NCBI RefSeq assembly: GCF_014646695.1
Contig: NZ_BMNT01000006.1
Location: 173,166-237,165 of the forward strand
Source of the DNA: Sphaerisporangium melleum
Lineage (GTDB): Bacteria > Actinomycetota > Actinomycetes > Streptosporangiales > Streptosporangiaceae
DNA: 64,000 nt
Reading direction: 5' to 3'
The notes under the pieces were generated by a model. That model was not told where the DNA came from and made no database searches. It worked only from the letters and a program-made list of their open reading frames with translations. Made by a program: the position numbers and the translations under genes. Positions 26,092-34,059 of this stretch are shown here, in pieces (within the stretch, counting starts at the first letter, position 1; each line of letters starts with the position of its first letter).

Positions 26092-27111
26092 ATGCAACGG
26101 CGAGTCATCTCCATCGTTCTCGCGGCCCTCGCCGCACTGGCCGGGCTCGGGGCGACCACGCCCGCGTTCTCGGCGACGGCTCCGGCGGGAATCGCGCCGC
26201 TCGCCGACACCACCCCGCCGACGGTTCCGGCCGGGCTGAGCACCACGGTCAGATGCAACCCCCTGTCGGTGACGCTGAGCTGGACCGCCTCCACCGACAA
26301 CGTGGGGGTCACCGGCTACGACGTGTACGGCGCGCCCTACAGCGGCGGCACGTTCGTCCCGGTCGGGACGACCTCGGCGACCTCGTTCACCCAGCCCATC
26401 ATGGGGCTGTACCTGTACGAGGTGCGGGCACGCGACGCGGCCGGCAACACCTCCGCCTTCACCGAGCCGGTGCGGGTCGTGCCGCCCCCCTGCCCGACGA
26501 TGCCGCCGGACCCGCAGCCGCCCACCACGCCAGGTACGCCGACCGCGACCGTCACCTGCGGCTCGGTGACGCTGACCTGGACCGCCTCGACGGACAACGT
26601 GAGCGTCATCGGATACGAGATCTGGCGTGCGCCCGGCGCCACCGGCGGCACGTTAGCCCTGGTCGGCACCACGACGACCTCGTCGTTCACCCAGTCCGGT
26701 GTGGGGGTCTACCGCTTCCAGGTGCGGGCGCGTGACGCGACGGGCAACTACTCCGCCTTCACCTCACCGGTCACCGTCTACGTCCCGGCCTGCCCGACCA
26801 GGGGCTGTACGGCCGTGTACAGCCCGGCCGGCGACTGGCCCGGCGCGTTCCAGGGGAAGGTGGTCGTGACCAACACCGGCACCACCGCGACCACCGGTTG
26901 GACGGTCACCCTCACCTTCCCCGGCGGCCAGCAGATCACCCGAGTCTGGAACGCCAGCCTGGATGACTTCGCCAATCCGTACACGATCACGAACGCGAGC
27001 TACAACGGAGCGCTGGCGCCCGGCGCCTCCACCACCTTCGGCTTCCAGGCCACCACCAGCGGCACCGACAACACCCCCATCACCGCCTGCATCCGCACCC
27101 CTTCCAGCTAG
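26092..27111 (+). CDS. Secreted protein with two FN3 domains and a C-terminal CBM2
   Basis: The 339-aa product starts at ATG 26092 with AGGGAG upstream. After a signal peptide (RVISIVLAALAALAGLGATTPAFSA) come two fibronectin type III domains, about residues 38-130 and 140-235, both carrying SWTASTDNVGVTGYDVY/TWTASTDNVSVIGYEIW. A cellulose-binding module of family 2 fills about 240-339 (GDWPGAFQGKVVVTNTG, TTGWTVTLTFPGGQQI, VWNAS), with its exposed Trp residues. This is the accessory half of an actinomycete glycoside hydrolase, but no catalytic domain is present. It may be a stand-alone substrate binder or a remnant. Leu188 is encoded by TTA, a rare codon that depends on the bldA tRNA in Streptomyces-like bacteria. 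Confidence 0.92.
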   Translation: MQRRVISIVLAALAALAGLGATTPAFSATAPAGIAPLADTTPPTVPAGLSTTVRCNPLSVTLSWTASTDNVGVTGYDVYGAPYSGGTFVPVGTTSATSFTQPIMGLYLYEVRARDAAGNTSAFTEPVRVVPPPCPTMPPDPQPPTTPGTPTATVTCGSVTLTWTASTDNVSVIGYEIWRAPGATGGTLALVGTTTTSSFTQSGVGVYRFQVRARDATGNYSAFTSPVTVYVPACPTRGCTAVYSPAGDWPGAFQGKVVVTNTGTTATTGWTVTLTFPGGQQITRVWNASLDDFANPYTITNASYNGALAPGASTTFGFQATTSGTDNTPITACIRTPSS

Positions 27112-27309
27112 TGCGCTGTCCGGCGAAGGTTCACCGGCTCCGGCGCCGTAACAGGCGCCGACGTCGCCGTACCACGACCCGCCGCCCCGGCGCCGGTCAC
27201 CTCCAGCACATGGCCGGGGGTGGAGAGCCGGGCCCGGTGAACCCATGTGTCACCGCCTGGTGCGCCGGCCGCTGACCTTCGCCGCTGTGATGCCCGCTGC
27301 GCTGACCAC

Positions 27310-27615
27310 TCACCATCGCCGGGTGCGACGCTCTCCCCGCCCCGACCGGGCCTTTCTCCGGCGCCGGGTCGGTGGGACGGAGGACGGCGAATCCGGCGCC
27401 ACCGTGCGGCGGCTAACCCGGTGCACGTTCGCGGTCGTGGCTTCGGCATTGATGGCCGTCGGAGGCTCAGCGTCAACACAGACCCAGGGCTTTCCCGGCT
27501 TCGGGGTCGGGGGAAGGCGATGCCCCTTGGGGACAGTCACCTCCGGCCCGCCACCCTGCGGACGGTACTGCCCTGAAACGGGGGCCTTCTGCCCGAGGTT
27601 ACCTTTCGCGGCCAT
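27310..27615 (-). CDS. YjzC-like small protein with an extended C-terminus
   Basis: The start is ATG 27615, with an excellent ribosome site AGGAGGTGG 6 bases upstream. Residues 1-50 (GNLGQKAPVSGQYRP, PEVTVPKGHRLPPTPKPGK) match the YjzC family of about 60-aa proteins. After about residue 50 the sequence loses this character and ends Arg-rich (PTRRRRKARSGRGERRTRRW), as if the original stop had been lost by a frameshift or deletion and the frame runs into non-coding sequence. The full frame is 101 aa. Function of YjzC is unknown. Confidence 0.6.
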   Translation of the reverse strand: MAAKGNLGQKAPVSGQYRPQGGGPEVTVPKGHRLPPTPKPGKPWVCVDAEPPTAINAEATTANVHRVSRRTVAPDSPSSVPPTRRRRKARSGRGERRTRRW

Positions 27616-27715
27616 GTGGATCCACCTCCTATCCGAGCTGGACACCTCGTCAGCCGCCGACTTGCCCGCATCGGCAATCGAAATAACGTGGGCGGTCTAT
27701 CTGCCAAAGATGGAC

Positions 27716-27762
27716 ACCCCGATCTGGCGTCGCCCCTAGCGGCTACGCCGATCGGGGTTTTC
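27716..27762 (+). terminator. Rho-independent terminator, plus-strand orientation
   Basis: ACCCCGATC (27716-27724) pairs with GATCGGGGT (27750-27758); GGCGT/ACGCC extends the stem inside, with one bulged T. It is followed by TTTTCTG. No plus-strand gene ends nearby (the FN3-CBM2 gene stops at 27111), so what it terminates is unclear. Confidence 0.65.
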
Positions 27763-27895
27763 TGCTCTATGGGCACCTCGTGCCTGAGGCCGACAGCCGT
27801 GTCCGCTCTGCTCTCGTTGGGGCCTTCAATCGGTCTTCCGAGAGTGATGGTGCTGACTCTTGCCAGGTAGGGATCAAGGAATCCCATGCTCAGAG

Positions 27896-27933
27896 GCGTG
27901 AACAGCGGGCGAGTCGGCCTGTAGGCCGGGTTC
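27896..27933. repeat. Right 38-bp direct repeat, overlapping the 3' end of the intact rnpB
   Basis: The sequence is identical to 22723-22760. Here the match continues into the full RNase P RNA gene, so this is the copy that keeps rnpB functional. Confidence 0.85.
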
Positions 27934-28300
27934 TGTCCTTTGCTGCGCAAAGGGGCGACCATCCATCTAGGGCCGCCGTTGCCGGCGGCCTCAAGCGGTC
28001 TACCCGCGCGACTCGGGCGGGTCACCCTCGAACGCCGCGCGCGGAGACCTCCGGGGAGGTCCCCTTCTTGACCTTGCTCCAGGTGGGGTTTACCGAGCCG
28101 CCCACGTCACCGTGGGCGCTGGTGGTCTCTTACACCACCGTTTCACCCTTACCTCCCGCGAGGGGAGGCGGTCTGCTTTCTGTGGCACTTTCCCGCGGGT
28201 CACCCCGGGTCGGCGTTACCGACCACCCTGCCCTGTGGAGCCCGGACCTTCCTCGGCGGGGCCGGAGCCCCGACGCGGTCGCCCGGCCGACTCGTCCGCT
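27904..28300 (-). ncRNA. rnpB: RNase P RNA (bacterial type A)
   Basis: The minus strand carries the conserved landmarks of RNase P RNA: 5' and 3' ends that pair as P1 (GAGTCGGCC near 28290 with GGCCGACTC near 27910), GTCCGGGCTCCACAGGGCAG near 28230, GGAAAGTGCCACAGAAA near 28180, AAGGGTGAAACGGTGGTGTAAGAGACC near 28140 is split over two conserved helices, and the terminal ACAGAACCCGGCCTACAGGC. It is the catalytic RNA that matures tRNA 5' ends. Ends are estimated to within a few bases. The 3' end is duplicated at 22723-22760. Confidence 0.96.
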
Positions 28301-28390
28301 GTGCTCCGAGTCTATCGGATCACGGATCGGGCGGATTCCGCATGGCGGGGCAACCGGGCCCGCCGGTGCGCCAGGTGGCGCCACCGGCGG

Positions 28391-29665
28391 TCAGCGCAGG
28401 TGGGCGGTGTCGTTGAGGGCGCGGACGAGCTCGGGACCGTCGGCGAAGTAGTCGACGGCGGACAGCGAGGCCACGTCCAGGTGCATGCGGTAGAGGGCGG
28501 CCGCAGGCGCGAGCAGCGCGAAGCGCAGCAGCAGCTTGATGGGCGTCACGTGCGAGACGACCAGCACGGTCTTGCCCTTGTGCTCGGCGAGCAGGCGCTC
28601 CTTGGCGTCCTGTACGCGCAGCGCCGCCCGCTCGAAGCTCTCACCGCCGGGCGGGGCCGAGGACGGGTCGGCGAGCCAGGCCGCCAGCTCGGTGGGCCAG
28701 CGGCGCTGGATCTCGGTGAACGTGTGCCCCTCCCAGTCACCGAAGTCGACCTCGCGCAGCCCTTCGTCCACGGTGACCTTCACCCCGGCGCGCGCCGCGA
28801 CGATCTCGGCGGTGTCCTGCGCGCGCCGCAGCGGCGAGCAGACGATCGCGTCGATGGCGTACGGCGGGCGGGACAGCCGCGCGGCGGCGGCCTCGGCCTG
28901 GGCGATGCCCTTGGGGGTGAGGTCGGGGTCGCCGGTGCCGGAGAACCGGCGCTCGACGGAGAACGGCGTCTCACCGTGCCGCAGGAGCAGGAAGCTCGTG
29001 GTGCCGGCCGCCGGCGCCATCCAGCCGGTGCCGGTGGTGCCCGGAGCCGTGGAGAGGCCGGAGGCCGTGGCGGAGCCACCGGAGCCGGAGGACGGCACAC
29101 CGGTGCCCGGTGTGCCGGTGGTCGGCACGCCAGAGGACGGTGTGTCGATGACCGGTGTGCCGGAGGCGGAGGGGGCGAGGGGAGCGCCGGGCCCGGACGG
29201 GGCCGGGACGGTGGGCGAAGTGGCGGCGGGGCGCCAGGTCTCGCCGCGGGCGGCGGCGTCCATGGCCGCGTTGGCCAGGCGGTCGGCGTCGCGGTTGCGT
29301 TCGCGGGGCACCCACCGCCAGGTCACCCGCAGGCGCGCGGCCAGGTCGGCGGCCTCGCGCGCGAGCGGCCGCAGCCCTTCGTTCTTGATCTTCCAGCGGC
29401 CGGCCATCTGCTCGATGACCAGCTTGGAGTCCATACGGACCTCGACCGGCGTGCCCTCACCGCCGACGCCGAGGACCGCCTGCAGCCCGGCGATCAGGCC
29501 TTGGTACTCGGCGACGTTGTTGGTGGTGACGCCGAGGGCGCCGGCGGCCTCGGCCAGCACCTGCCCGTCGGCGTCCTTGACCACCGCGCCGAAGCCGGCG
29601 GCTCCGGGGTTGCCGCGCGAGCCGCCGTCCGCCTCGACGACGAGGTTCGCCGCGCCGGCGCTCAC
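28391..29665 (-). CDS. Bifunctional RNase H / acid phosphatase
   Basis: The 424-aa product starts at GTG 29665, overlapping the upstream stop by GTGA. Residues about 1-135 are an RNase HI domain with Asp in VEADGGSRGNPG, Glu in NNVAEYQGL, Asp in RMDSKLVIEQM and Asp in RDADRLAN. A variable Pro/Gly/Thr-rich linker of about 65 residues follows. The C-terminal part is a histidine phosphatase (LLRHGETPFSVERRFSG, second His in VVSHVTPIKLLL). The same fusion (Rv2228c type in mycobacteria) acts on RNA-DNA hybrids and has phosphatase activity, in some actinobacteria linked to cobalamin alpha-ribazole metabolism. It is the third gene of the Nif3 operon. Confidence 0.94.
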   Translation of the reverse strand: MSAGAANLVVEADGGSRGNPGAAGFGAVVKDADGQVLAEAAGALGVTTNNVAEYQGLIAGLQAVLGVGGEGTPVEVRMDSKLVIEQMAGRWKIKNEGLRPLAREAADLAARLRVTWRWVPRERNRDADRLANAAMDAAARGETWRPAATSPTVPAPSGPGAPLAPSASGTPVIDTPSSGVPTTGTPGTGVPSSGSGGSATASGLSTAPGTTGTGWMAPAAGTTSFLLLRHGETPFSVERRFSGTGDPDLTPKGIAQAEAAAARLSRPPYAIDAIVCSPLRRAQDTAEIVAARAGVKVTVDEGLREVDFGDWEGHTFTEIQRRWPTELAAWLADPSSAPPGGESFERAALRVQDAKERLLAEHKGKTVLVVSHVTPIKLLLRFALLAPAAALYRMHLDVASLSAVDYFADGPELVRALNDTAHLR

Positions 29666-30402
29666 AGCCCCGACTCGGGCGTGCGGACCAGGATGCGGCG
29701 GCACTCCTCGCAGCGCAGCACCTCGTCGTGGGCCGCGGCGCGGATGCGGTTGAGGTCGGCGATCGACAGCGACACCTTGCAGCCCTGGCAGCGCCCGCCA
29801 TGCAGCATCGCGGCGCCCACGCCGTACTGCCCGCGCAGCTTCTCGTACAGGGCGAGCAGGTCGGCGGGGATGCCGTCCGTGATGCCGCCGCGCCTGCCCT
29901 TGGCCTCCCCGCTCTCCTTGTCCAGGTCGGCGAGGGCGGCGTCGCGCTTGTCCTCCAGGGTGGACAGCCCGGCGGTGATCTCGGCGCGCTCGGCGGTGAG
30001 CCGGGCGGCGTCGGCCTCGGCGGCCTCGCGGCGCTCCATGATCTCCAGGACGACGTCCTCGAGGTCGGCCTGCCGGCGGTTCAGGGAGGCGATCTCGGAC
30101 TGGAGATTGGCGAGGTCCTTCGGCGAGGACACCTGGCCGGAGTCCAGGCGCTTCTGGTCGCGGTCGGCGCGCACCCGCACGGCGTCCACGTCGGACTCGG
30201 CCTTGGCCTGCTCTCGGGAGAGGTCACCGAGCCGGGTCTCGGCCGCGATCACCTCGGTGGCGAGCCGTGCCAGCTTGGCGGCACGCTCGTCGATCTCGGC
30301 CAGCTCGGGCAGCGTACGGCGGCGGTGCGCCAGCCGGTCGAGGACGGCATCGAGCTCGGCGAGCTCGAGCAGACGCTTCTGTGCTTCAGGGGCAGCCTTC
30401 AC
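29662..30402 (-). CDS. Coiled-coil protein with C4 zinc ribbon (DUF164/CT398-like)
   Basis: The 246-aa product is mostly a long antiparallel coiled coil (residues about 10-180, rich in LEDVVLEIMERREAAEADAARL-type heptads) and ends with a four-Cys zinc ribbon (GRCQGCKVSL and LRCEECRRIL). This family is always found next to Nif3 and RNase H/phosphatase genes in actinobacteria. Its molecular function is not established; nucleic-acid binding has been suggested from the zinc ribbon. The start abuts the Nif3 stop with no gap, and its own stop overlaps the next start by 4 bases. Confidence 0.93.
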   Translation of the reverse strand: MKAAPEAQKRLLELAELDAVLDRLAHRRRTLPELAEIDERAAKLARLATEVIAAETRLGDLSREQAKAESDVDAVRVRADRDQKRLDSGQVSSPKDLANLQSEIASLNRRQADLEDVVLEIMERREAAEADAARLTAERAEITAGLSTLEDKRDAALADLDKESGEAKGRRGGITDGIPADLLALYEKLRGQYGVGAAMLHGGRCQGCKVSLSIADLNRIRAAAHDEVLRCEECRRILVRTPESGL

Positions 30403-31248
30403 TTAATCCTCGCACTGTGCTGTTGTCGTCCAGGCGTCGGTGACCGTTTCGGAGACGCGCGTCTCCACATTAATCCCCTTGTCGGCCAACCCGGACGCGA
30501 GAATCCCTGCGGCCTGGGCCAGCCAGGGCCATTCGGTCGCCCAGTGGGCCGCGTCGATCAGGGCCGGCCCGCCGCCGAACGCCCCCGTCTCCATGAACTC
30601 GCCTGCCGGGTGGTGCCGCAGGTCGGCGGTGAGGAAGACGTCGGCTCCGGCGGCGGCGGCCGTGCCGAGCAGGGAGTCGCCCGCGCCGCCGCTGACGGCG
30701 ACCGTGCGCACGGGGCGGGACGGGTCGCCGGCGACGCGCAGGCCCCACGACGTGCGGGGCAGACCGCGGGCCGCGCGGGCGGCGAACTCGCCGAGGGTGG
30801 TGGGAGCGGGAAGCTCGCCCACCCGTCCGAGGCCGCGCCGCGGGTCGTCCTTGGCCGGCTGCAGCGGGCGCAGCGGCGCGGTGAGCCCAACGGCGCGGGC
30901 CAGCGCGTCGGAGACTCCGGGGTCGGCGACGTCGGCGTTGGTGTGCGCGGTGAAGAGGGCGACGTCGTTCTTGATCAGCCGGTGGACGAGCGCCCCCTTG
31001 GCGGTGGTCGCGGCGACGCTGGTCGTGCCGCGCAGGAACAGCGGATGATGGGTGACGATGAGGTCGGCTCCCCACTCCACGGCCTCCTCGGCGACGGCCG
31101 CCACCGGATCCACCGCGAACAGGATCTTGCGTACGGGTTGGGCGGGGTCTCCGCAAACCAGGCCCACAGCGTCCCAGGGCTCGGCCCAAGAGGGGTCATA
31201 CGTGGATTCAAGTTCCGCGATGATCGCGGACAACGCTGTCGGGGACAC
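30403..31248 (-). CDS. Nif3-like dinuclear metal-centre protein (YbgI/GTP cyclohydrolase type 2 family)
   Basis: The 281-aa product has the family start IIAELESTYDPSWAEPWDAVGL, the metal motif VTHHPLFLRG, the second ligand region FTAHTNADVADPGVSDALA and a C-terminal His/Glu pair in DAAHWATEWP. Nif3 proteins form hexameric toroids with two metals per subunit; the reaction in actinobacteria is not known. It is the first gene of a three-gene operon (Nif3, zinc ribbon, RNase H/phosphatase) that reads toward rnpB. Confidence 0.94.
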   Translation of the reverse strand: MSPTALSAIIAELESTYDPSWAEPWDAVGLVCGDPAQPVRKILFAVDPVAAVAEEAVEWGADLIVTHHPLFLRGTTSVAATTAKGALVHRLIKNDVALFTAHTNADVADPGVSDALARAVGLTAPLRPLQPAKDDPRRGLGRVGELPAPTTLGEFAARAARGLPRTSWGLRVAGDPSRPVRTVAVSGGAGDSLLGTAAAAGADVFLTADLRHHPAGEFMETGAFGGGPALIDAAHWATEWPWLAQAAGILASGLADKGINVETRVSETVTDAWTTTAQCED

Positions 31249-31281
31249 GTGCGCAGACTACCGGCACGACCTACGGTGAAT

Positions 31282-31325
31282 ACGTCCTGACACCCGGAGG
31301 GCGCACGTCCTGACACCCGGAGGGC
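31282..31325. repeat. Tandem 21-nt direct repeat in the monooxygenase leader
   Basis: Two identical 21-base copies at 31282-31302 and 31305-31325 are separated by two bases. Each contains CCCGGAGGGC; the second copy supplies the GGAGG ribosome site 6 bases before ATG 31332. It looks like a slippage duplication of the ribosome-binding region. Confidence 0.85.
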
Positions 31326-31331
31326 CGGCGT

Positions 31332-32774
31332 ATGGCACCGACCGTAGCGATCATCGGCGCGGGCTTCGGGGGGCTGTGCATGGGCATCGGGCTCCGCAGA
31401 GCTGGGATGACCGGCTTCACGATCTTCGAACGGGCCGGTGGTGTCGGCGGCACCTGGCGCGACAACACCTATCCCGGGGCCGCCTGCGACGTACCGTCCC
31501 ATCTGTACTCCTACTCGTTCGAGCAGCGGCGCGACTGGAGCCGGCGGTTCCCCGCCCAGCCGGAGCTGCTCTCCTACCTGGAGGACTGCGCCGACAAGTA
31601 CGGCCTGCGGCGGCACCTGCGGCTGAACACCGAGGTCACGGCCGCGGAGTTCGACGGGCGGACCGGCCGGTGGCGGGTGACCACCTCCGACGGCGAACGG
31701 CGGACGTTCGACGTGGTCATCTCCGGGGTGGGTCAGCTCAACCGGCCCCGCCTGCCCGACATCCCCGGCCTTGCGGACTTCCGGGGCAGGAGCTTCCACT
31801 CGGCCCGATGGGATCACGGCCACGACCTGACCGGCCGCCGTGTCGCCGTCATCGGCAACGGCTCCTCGGCCGCGCAGATCATCCCCCGCGTCGCGCGGCT
31901 CACCAAGCACCTGGACGTCTACCAGCGCACGGCGAGCTGGGTGATCCCCAAGGCCGACGGGGTGTACGGGGAGCGGCGGCGGCTGGCCTTCCGGTACGTG
32001 CCGTTCCTGCGGGCCGCCGAACGGGAGCGGGTCTTCCGGTTCCTGGAGGGCGTCATCTACCCCGCGCTGGTGGACGGCTGGAGCAGGAACCTCGTGCTCA
32101 AGCGGGCGCGGGAGCATCTCGGGAGCCAGGTGCCCGACCCGGAGCTGCGCGCGAAGCTCACGCCGGACTACCCGATCGGCTGCAAGCGCATCGTCATCGA
32201 CAGCGACTTCTATCCGGCGCTGACCCGGCCGGACGTCGAGCTGGTGACCGAGCCGATCACCCGCATCGTCCCCGGCGGCATCGAGACGGCCGGCGGCCGG
32301 GTGCGCGAGGTGGACACGATCATCTTCGCGACCGGCTTCCACACCAACGACCTGCTGGCGCCGATCGAGATCACCGGCCGTGACGGCCACCCGCTGCGCG
32401 AGGCGTGGCGGGACGGCGCGGAGGCGTACCTCGGGATCGCGGTGCCGCGCTTCCCGAACCTGTTCCTGCTGTACGGGCCGAACACCAACCTCGGGCACAA
32501 CTCGATCATCTACATGATCGAGTCGCAGGTCTGGTACATCATGGGCTGCCTGCGGCTGCTCGCATCACGCGGTCCGATGGAGGTGCGGCAGCCCGCGATG
32601 GAGTCCTGGCGCCGCGCGCTGGAGGCCGCGCTGGCCCGCACCGCCTGGCAGGCGAGCTGCCACAGCTGGTACAAGAACGAGGCGGGGAAGATCGTCAACA
32701 ACTGGCCGCGCCCGGCCGCGGCGTACCGCCGGATCACCCGGGCGCCGCGCCCGGACGCCTACCGGTTCGGCTGA
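31332..32774 (+). CDS. Flavin-containing monooxygenase (Baeyer-Villiger-like)
   Basis: The 480-aa protein has an FAD-binding motif near the N-terminus (AIIGAGFGGLCMGIGL), a second Rossmann motif for NADPH (VAVIGNGSSAAQI, about residue 173) and the ATG motif FATGFHTND. The segment near 150-165 (FRGRSFHSARWDHGHDL) corresponds to the FxGxxxHxxxW fingerprint of class B monooxygenases, here FRGRSFHSARW. The family oxidises ketones, sulphides or amines; the substrate is unknown. The upstream region has a duplicated ribosome-binding segment. It is followed 110 bp later by the dipeptidase gene on the same strand. Confidence 0.93.
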   Translation: MAPTVAIIGAGFGGLCMGIGLRRAGMTGFTIFERAGGVGGTWRDNTYPGAACDVPSHLYSYSFEQRRDWSRRFPAQPELLSYLEDCADKYGLRRHLRLNTEVTAAEFDGRTGRWRVTTSDGERRTFDVVISGVGQLNRPRLPDIPGLADFRGRSFHSARWDHGHDLTGRRVAVIGNGSSAAQIIPRVARLTKHLDVYQRTASWVIPKADGVYGERRRLAFRYVPFLRAAERERVFRFLEGVIYPALVDGWSRNLVLKRAREHLGSQVPDPELRAKLTPDYPIGCKRIVIDSDFYPALTRPDVELVTEPITRIVPGGIETAGGRVREVDTIIFATGFHTNDLLAPIEITGRDGHPLREAWRDGAEAYLGIAVPRFPNLFLLYGPNTNLGHNSIIYMIESQVWYIMGCLRLLASRGPMEVRQPAMESWRRALEAALARTAWQASCHSWYKNEAGKIVNNWPRPAAAYRRITRAPRPDAYRFG

Positions 32775-32883
32775 GACCGGGCCGCGTACCCGGCGCACTC
32801 GGTGTGGACCCCCGGCATCGGCCGGTCACCGGTTGCCTATACGGTCGCACTACGGCCTGTGGGAAGCGCGGCGGAGGGGACAC

Positions 32884-34059
32884 ATGTACGCAGACCTGCA
32901 TCGGGACGCCGTCGTGGCGGACACCCACAACGACCTGCTGATGGCCGTCTCGGCCCGGCCGCCGCGCACCTGGGCGGCGTTCTTCCGCGAGCAGTGGCTG
33001 CCGCAGCTGCGCGACGGCGGCGTGGACGTGCAGGTCCTCCCGGTGTTCGTGGACCACCATTTCCGTCCCGAGGGCGCGCTGCGCCAGACGCTGCGGATGA
33101 TCGAGTGCGCCCACGTGCTGGCCGAGGGCAACGCCGGCGAGGTGCGCCTGTGCGGGAACGCCGGCGAGATCGACGACGCGCTCGCCGCGGGCGAGATCGC
33201 CCTGGTGCTGGCGCTGGAGAGCATGCCCGGCCTGGACGACTCGGTCGAGCTGCTGCCCACCTTGCACCGGCTCGGCGTCCGGGTGGCCTCGATCGCCCAC
33301 TGGGGCCGCACTCCCCTGGCGGACGGCAGCGGCGAGGACGCCACGGGCAGCCGGCTGACCGCGGCCGGCGTCGAGGTGCTGCGCGAGATGGAACGGCTCG
33401 GCATGATCTTCGACATCTCGCACCTCGGCGCCTCCGGTGTGGCGCACGTGCTGGAGCTCGCCACCCGGCCGGTCATCGCCACGCACTCCTCGGCGCGGGC
33501 ACTGCGCGACCACCACCGCAACCTGACCGACGAGCAGTTGCGCGGGGTCGCCGCGAACGGCGGCGTGGTGTGCGTCAACTTCCTGGCGGCGTTCCTGTCG
33601 GACCGGCCGCAGGGGTACACGGTCGAGCGGCTCGCCGACCACATCCTGCACATCGCGGAGGTCGCCGGCATCGACCACGTCGGCCTCGGCCCCGACTTCA
33701 TCCGGGAGGTGATGCTCGACCTGACCCCGCCATGCGAGGACTACAGCACCACCGGCCTGGACACCCTCGCGAGCATCCCCGGGCTGGACGGTCCGCGCGG
33801 CCTGCCGCTGGTCACCGGGGAACTGCTGCGCCGCGGCCTGCCCGAGCAGGACATCCGCAAGATCCTCGGCGGCAACGTGACCCGGCTGCTGCGTGCCGGG
33901 CTCGGCCGGCCCGCCGAAGCCGGCGCGGAGTCCACCGTCCCGGCCGGCGCGGAGGCCTGCGGCGAGGAGACCGTGGTCGGCGAGGCCGCCTCGCCGACGG
34001 TCGTCGCAGCCGCCGGCGGCGCGGCCGTCGTGCCGGGTGACGGCGTACGACGGCCGTGA
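32884..34059 (+). CDS. M19-family membrane-type dipeptidase
   Basis: The 391-aa product starts at ATG 32884 with GCGGAGGGGAC upstream. Motifs of the binuclear zinc site are present: DTHNDL (His15, Asp17), the bridging Glu in VLALESMPG, His in IFDISHLG, His in ATHSSARAL and Asp in HVGLGPDF. M19 enzymes cleave dipeptides, often with a D-amino acid at the C-terminal position. About 45 C-terminal residues are low-complexity and probably disordered. Its stop overlaps the GNAT start by GTGA, so it is coupled to that gene and, through it, to the racemase. This fits a role in releasing amino acids from L,D-dipeptides. Confidence 0.92.
   Translation: MYADLHRDAVVADTHNDLLMAVSARPPRTWAAFFREQWLPQLRDGGVDVQVLPVFVDHHFRPEGALRQTLRMIECAHVLAEGNAGEVRLCGNAGEIDDALAAGEIALVLALESMPGLDDSVELLPTLHRLGVRVASIAHWGRTPLADGSGEDATGSRLTAAGVEVLREMERLGMIFDISHLGASGVAHVLELATRPVIATHSSARALRDHHRNLTDEQLRGVAANGGVVCVNFLAAFLSDRPQGYTVERLADHILHIAEVAGIDHVGLGPDFIREVMLDLTPPCEDYSTTGLDTLASIPGLDGPRGLPLVTGELLRRGLPEQDIRKILGGNVTRLLRAGLGRPAEAGAESTVPAGAEACGEETVVGEAASPTVVAAAGGAAVVPGDGVRRP

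Larger units (their letters stand above)
22723..27933. mobile_element. Decayed integrative island bounded by rnpB-derived direct repeats
   Basis: Identical 38-bp repeats flank about 5.2 kb that includes a tyrosine-recombinase catalytic domain, an interrupted gene and several small unknown genes, with visibly lower GC around 23.0-23.7 kb and 25.2-25.7 kb than the rest of the window. Integration of a recombinase-bearing element into the 3' end of a structural RNA gene, restoring that end, is the known pattern for tRNA and tmRNA sites. Here the target would be rnpB, which stays intact at 27904-28300. The recombinase lacks its N-terminal domain, so the element should no longer move by itself. Confidence 0.65.

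Noticed and set aside
28112-30406. 764-codon plus-strand frame
   Set aside because: Runs through rnpB and antisense to the RNase H and zinc-ribbon genes.
31282-31325. Start of a CRISPR-like array
   Set aside because: Only two copies with a 2-base spacer; no further repeats anywhere in the window and no cas genes.
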